Program-made: the position numbers and the translations under genes
The notes under the pieces: model-generated
Databases searched by the model: none
What the model saw: the letters and a program-made list of their open reading frames with translations, nothing else
What the model was told of the DNA's origin: nothing
NCBI GenBank assembly: GCA_021813425.1
Contig: JAKAKQ010000270.1
Location: 1-35,523 of the forward strand
DNA: 35,523 nt
Direction of reading: 5' to 3'
Source: Nitrospirota bacterium
GTDB lineage: Bacteria; Nitrospirota; Thermodesulfovibrionia; Thermodesulfovibrionales; UBA6898
Part shown: piece after piece, positions 35,460 to 35,523 of the stretch
Numbering within the stretch: the stretch's first letter is position 1
Layout of the letters: every line of letters starts with the position of its first letter

Positions 35460-35523
35460 GGTATAGAATCAAAAAAGAAGATCCTCGGGGCGGCCGTAAA
35501 GGTTTTCTCCAGATACGGCTATG
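35445..35523 (+). CDS. TetR/AcrR family regulator, N-terminus only
   Basis: MNKRSGIESKKKILGAAVKVFSRYGY; 3' truncated by the window. Confidence 0.85.
   Translation, partial: MNKRSGIESKKKILGAAVKVFSRYGY

Noticed and set aside
1-35523. CRISPR arrays, tRNA or rRNA genes
   Set aside because: No regularly spaced repeat-spacer structure and no tRNA/rRNA sequence recognised by eye; a tRNAscan/Infernal run would be needed to exclude divergent cases.

Overview
The window is a 35.5 kb bacterial chromosome segment. Gene content and style suggest a Nitrospirota- or Desulfobacterota-like Gram-negative organism; this is inference only. The left ~5.5 kb is accessory: a DUF4143-type ATPase cut by the window edge, a decayed restriction-endonuclease/helicase N-terminus, an integrase-repeat fragment, two toxin-antitoxin-like pairs (PBECR2-like/DUF2283 and HepT/MntA), and a P-loop gene split by twin in-frame TAG codons. 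The remainder is mostly housekeeping: ubiB-like, TrmJ-like methyltransferase, nadE, rsmI, DUF362, nfo, lpxC, tldD, mtnP, an NtrC-type response regulator with a hybrid PAS kinase, a YebC-family gene, DUF502, glmU, glmS, uvrD/pcrA, gatC, panD, PilZ-REC, a phosphotransferase-like gene, a HAD hydrolase and the start of a TetR gene. Signals I consider worth follow-up: (1) a candidate Crp/Fnr regulon in which two perfect TATGA-N6-TCATA sites each sit at -41.5 from a good -10 box, driving a miniature heme-copper-oxidase-like protein and a DUF1858/four-Cys microprotein operon; (2) three heptanucleotide repeat arrays with unrelated units; (3) a MITE-like element whose two copies keep an outer stem paired despite different stem sequence; (4) several genes lacking Shine-Dalgarno sequences whose -10 box predicts leaderless mRNAs; (5) a pseudo-nucleotidyltransferase/winged-helix gene followed by a 28-aa histone H1-tail-like peptide; (6) a TetR gene with two operator palindromes, one over its start codon. 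All family names come from reading translations, with no database search.
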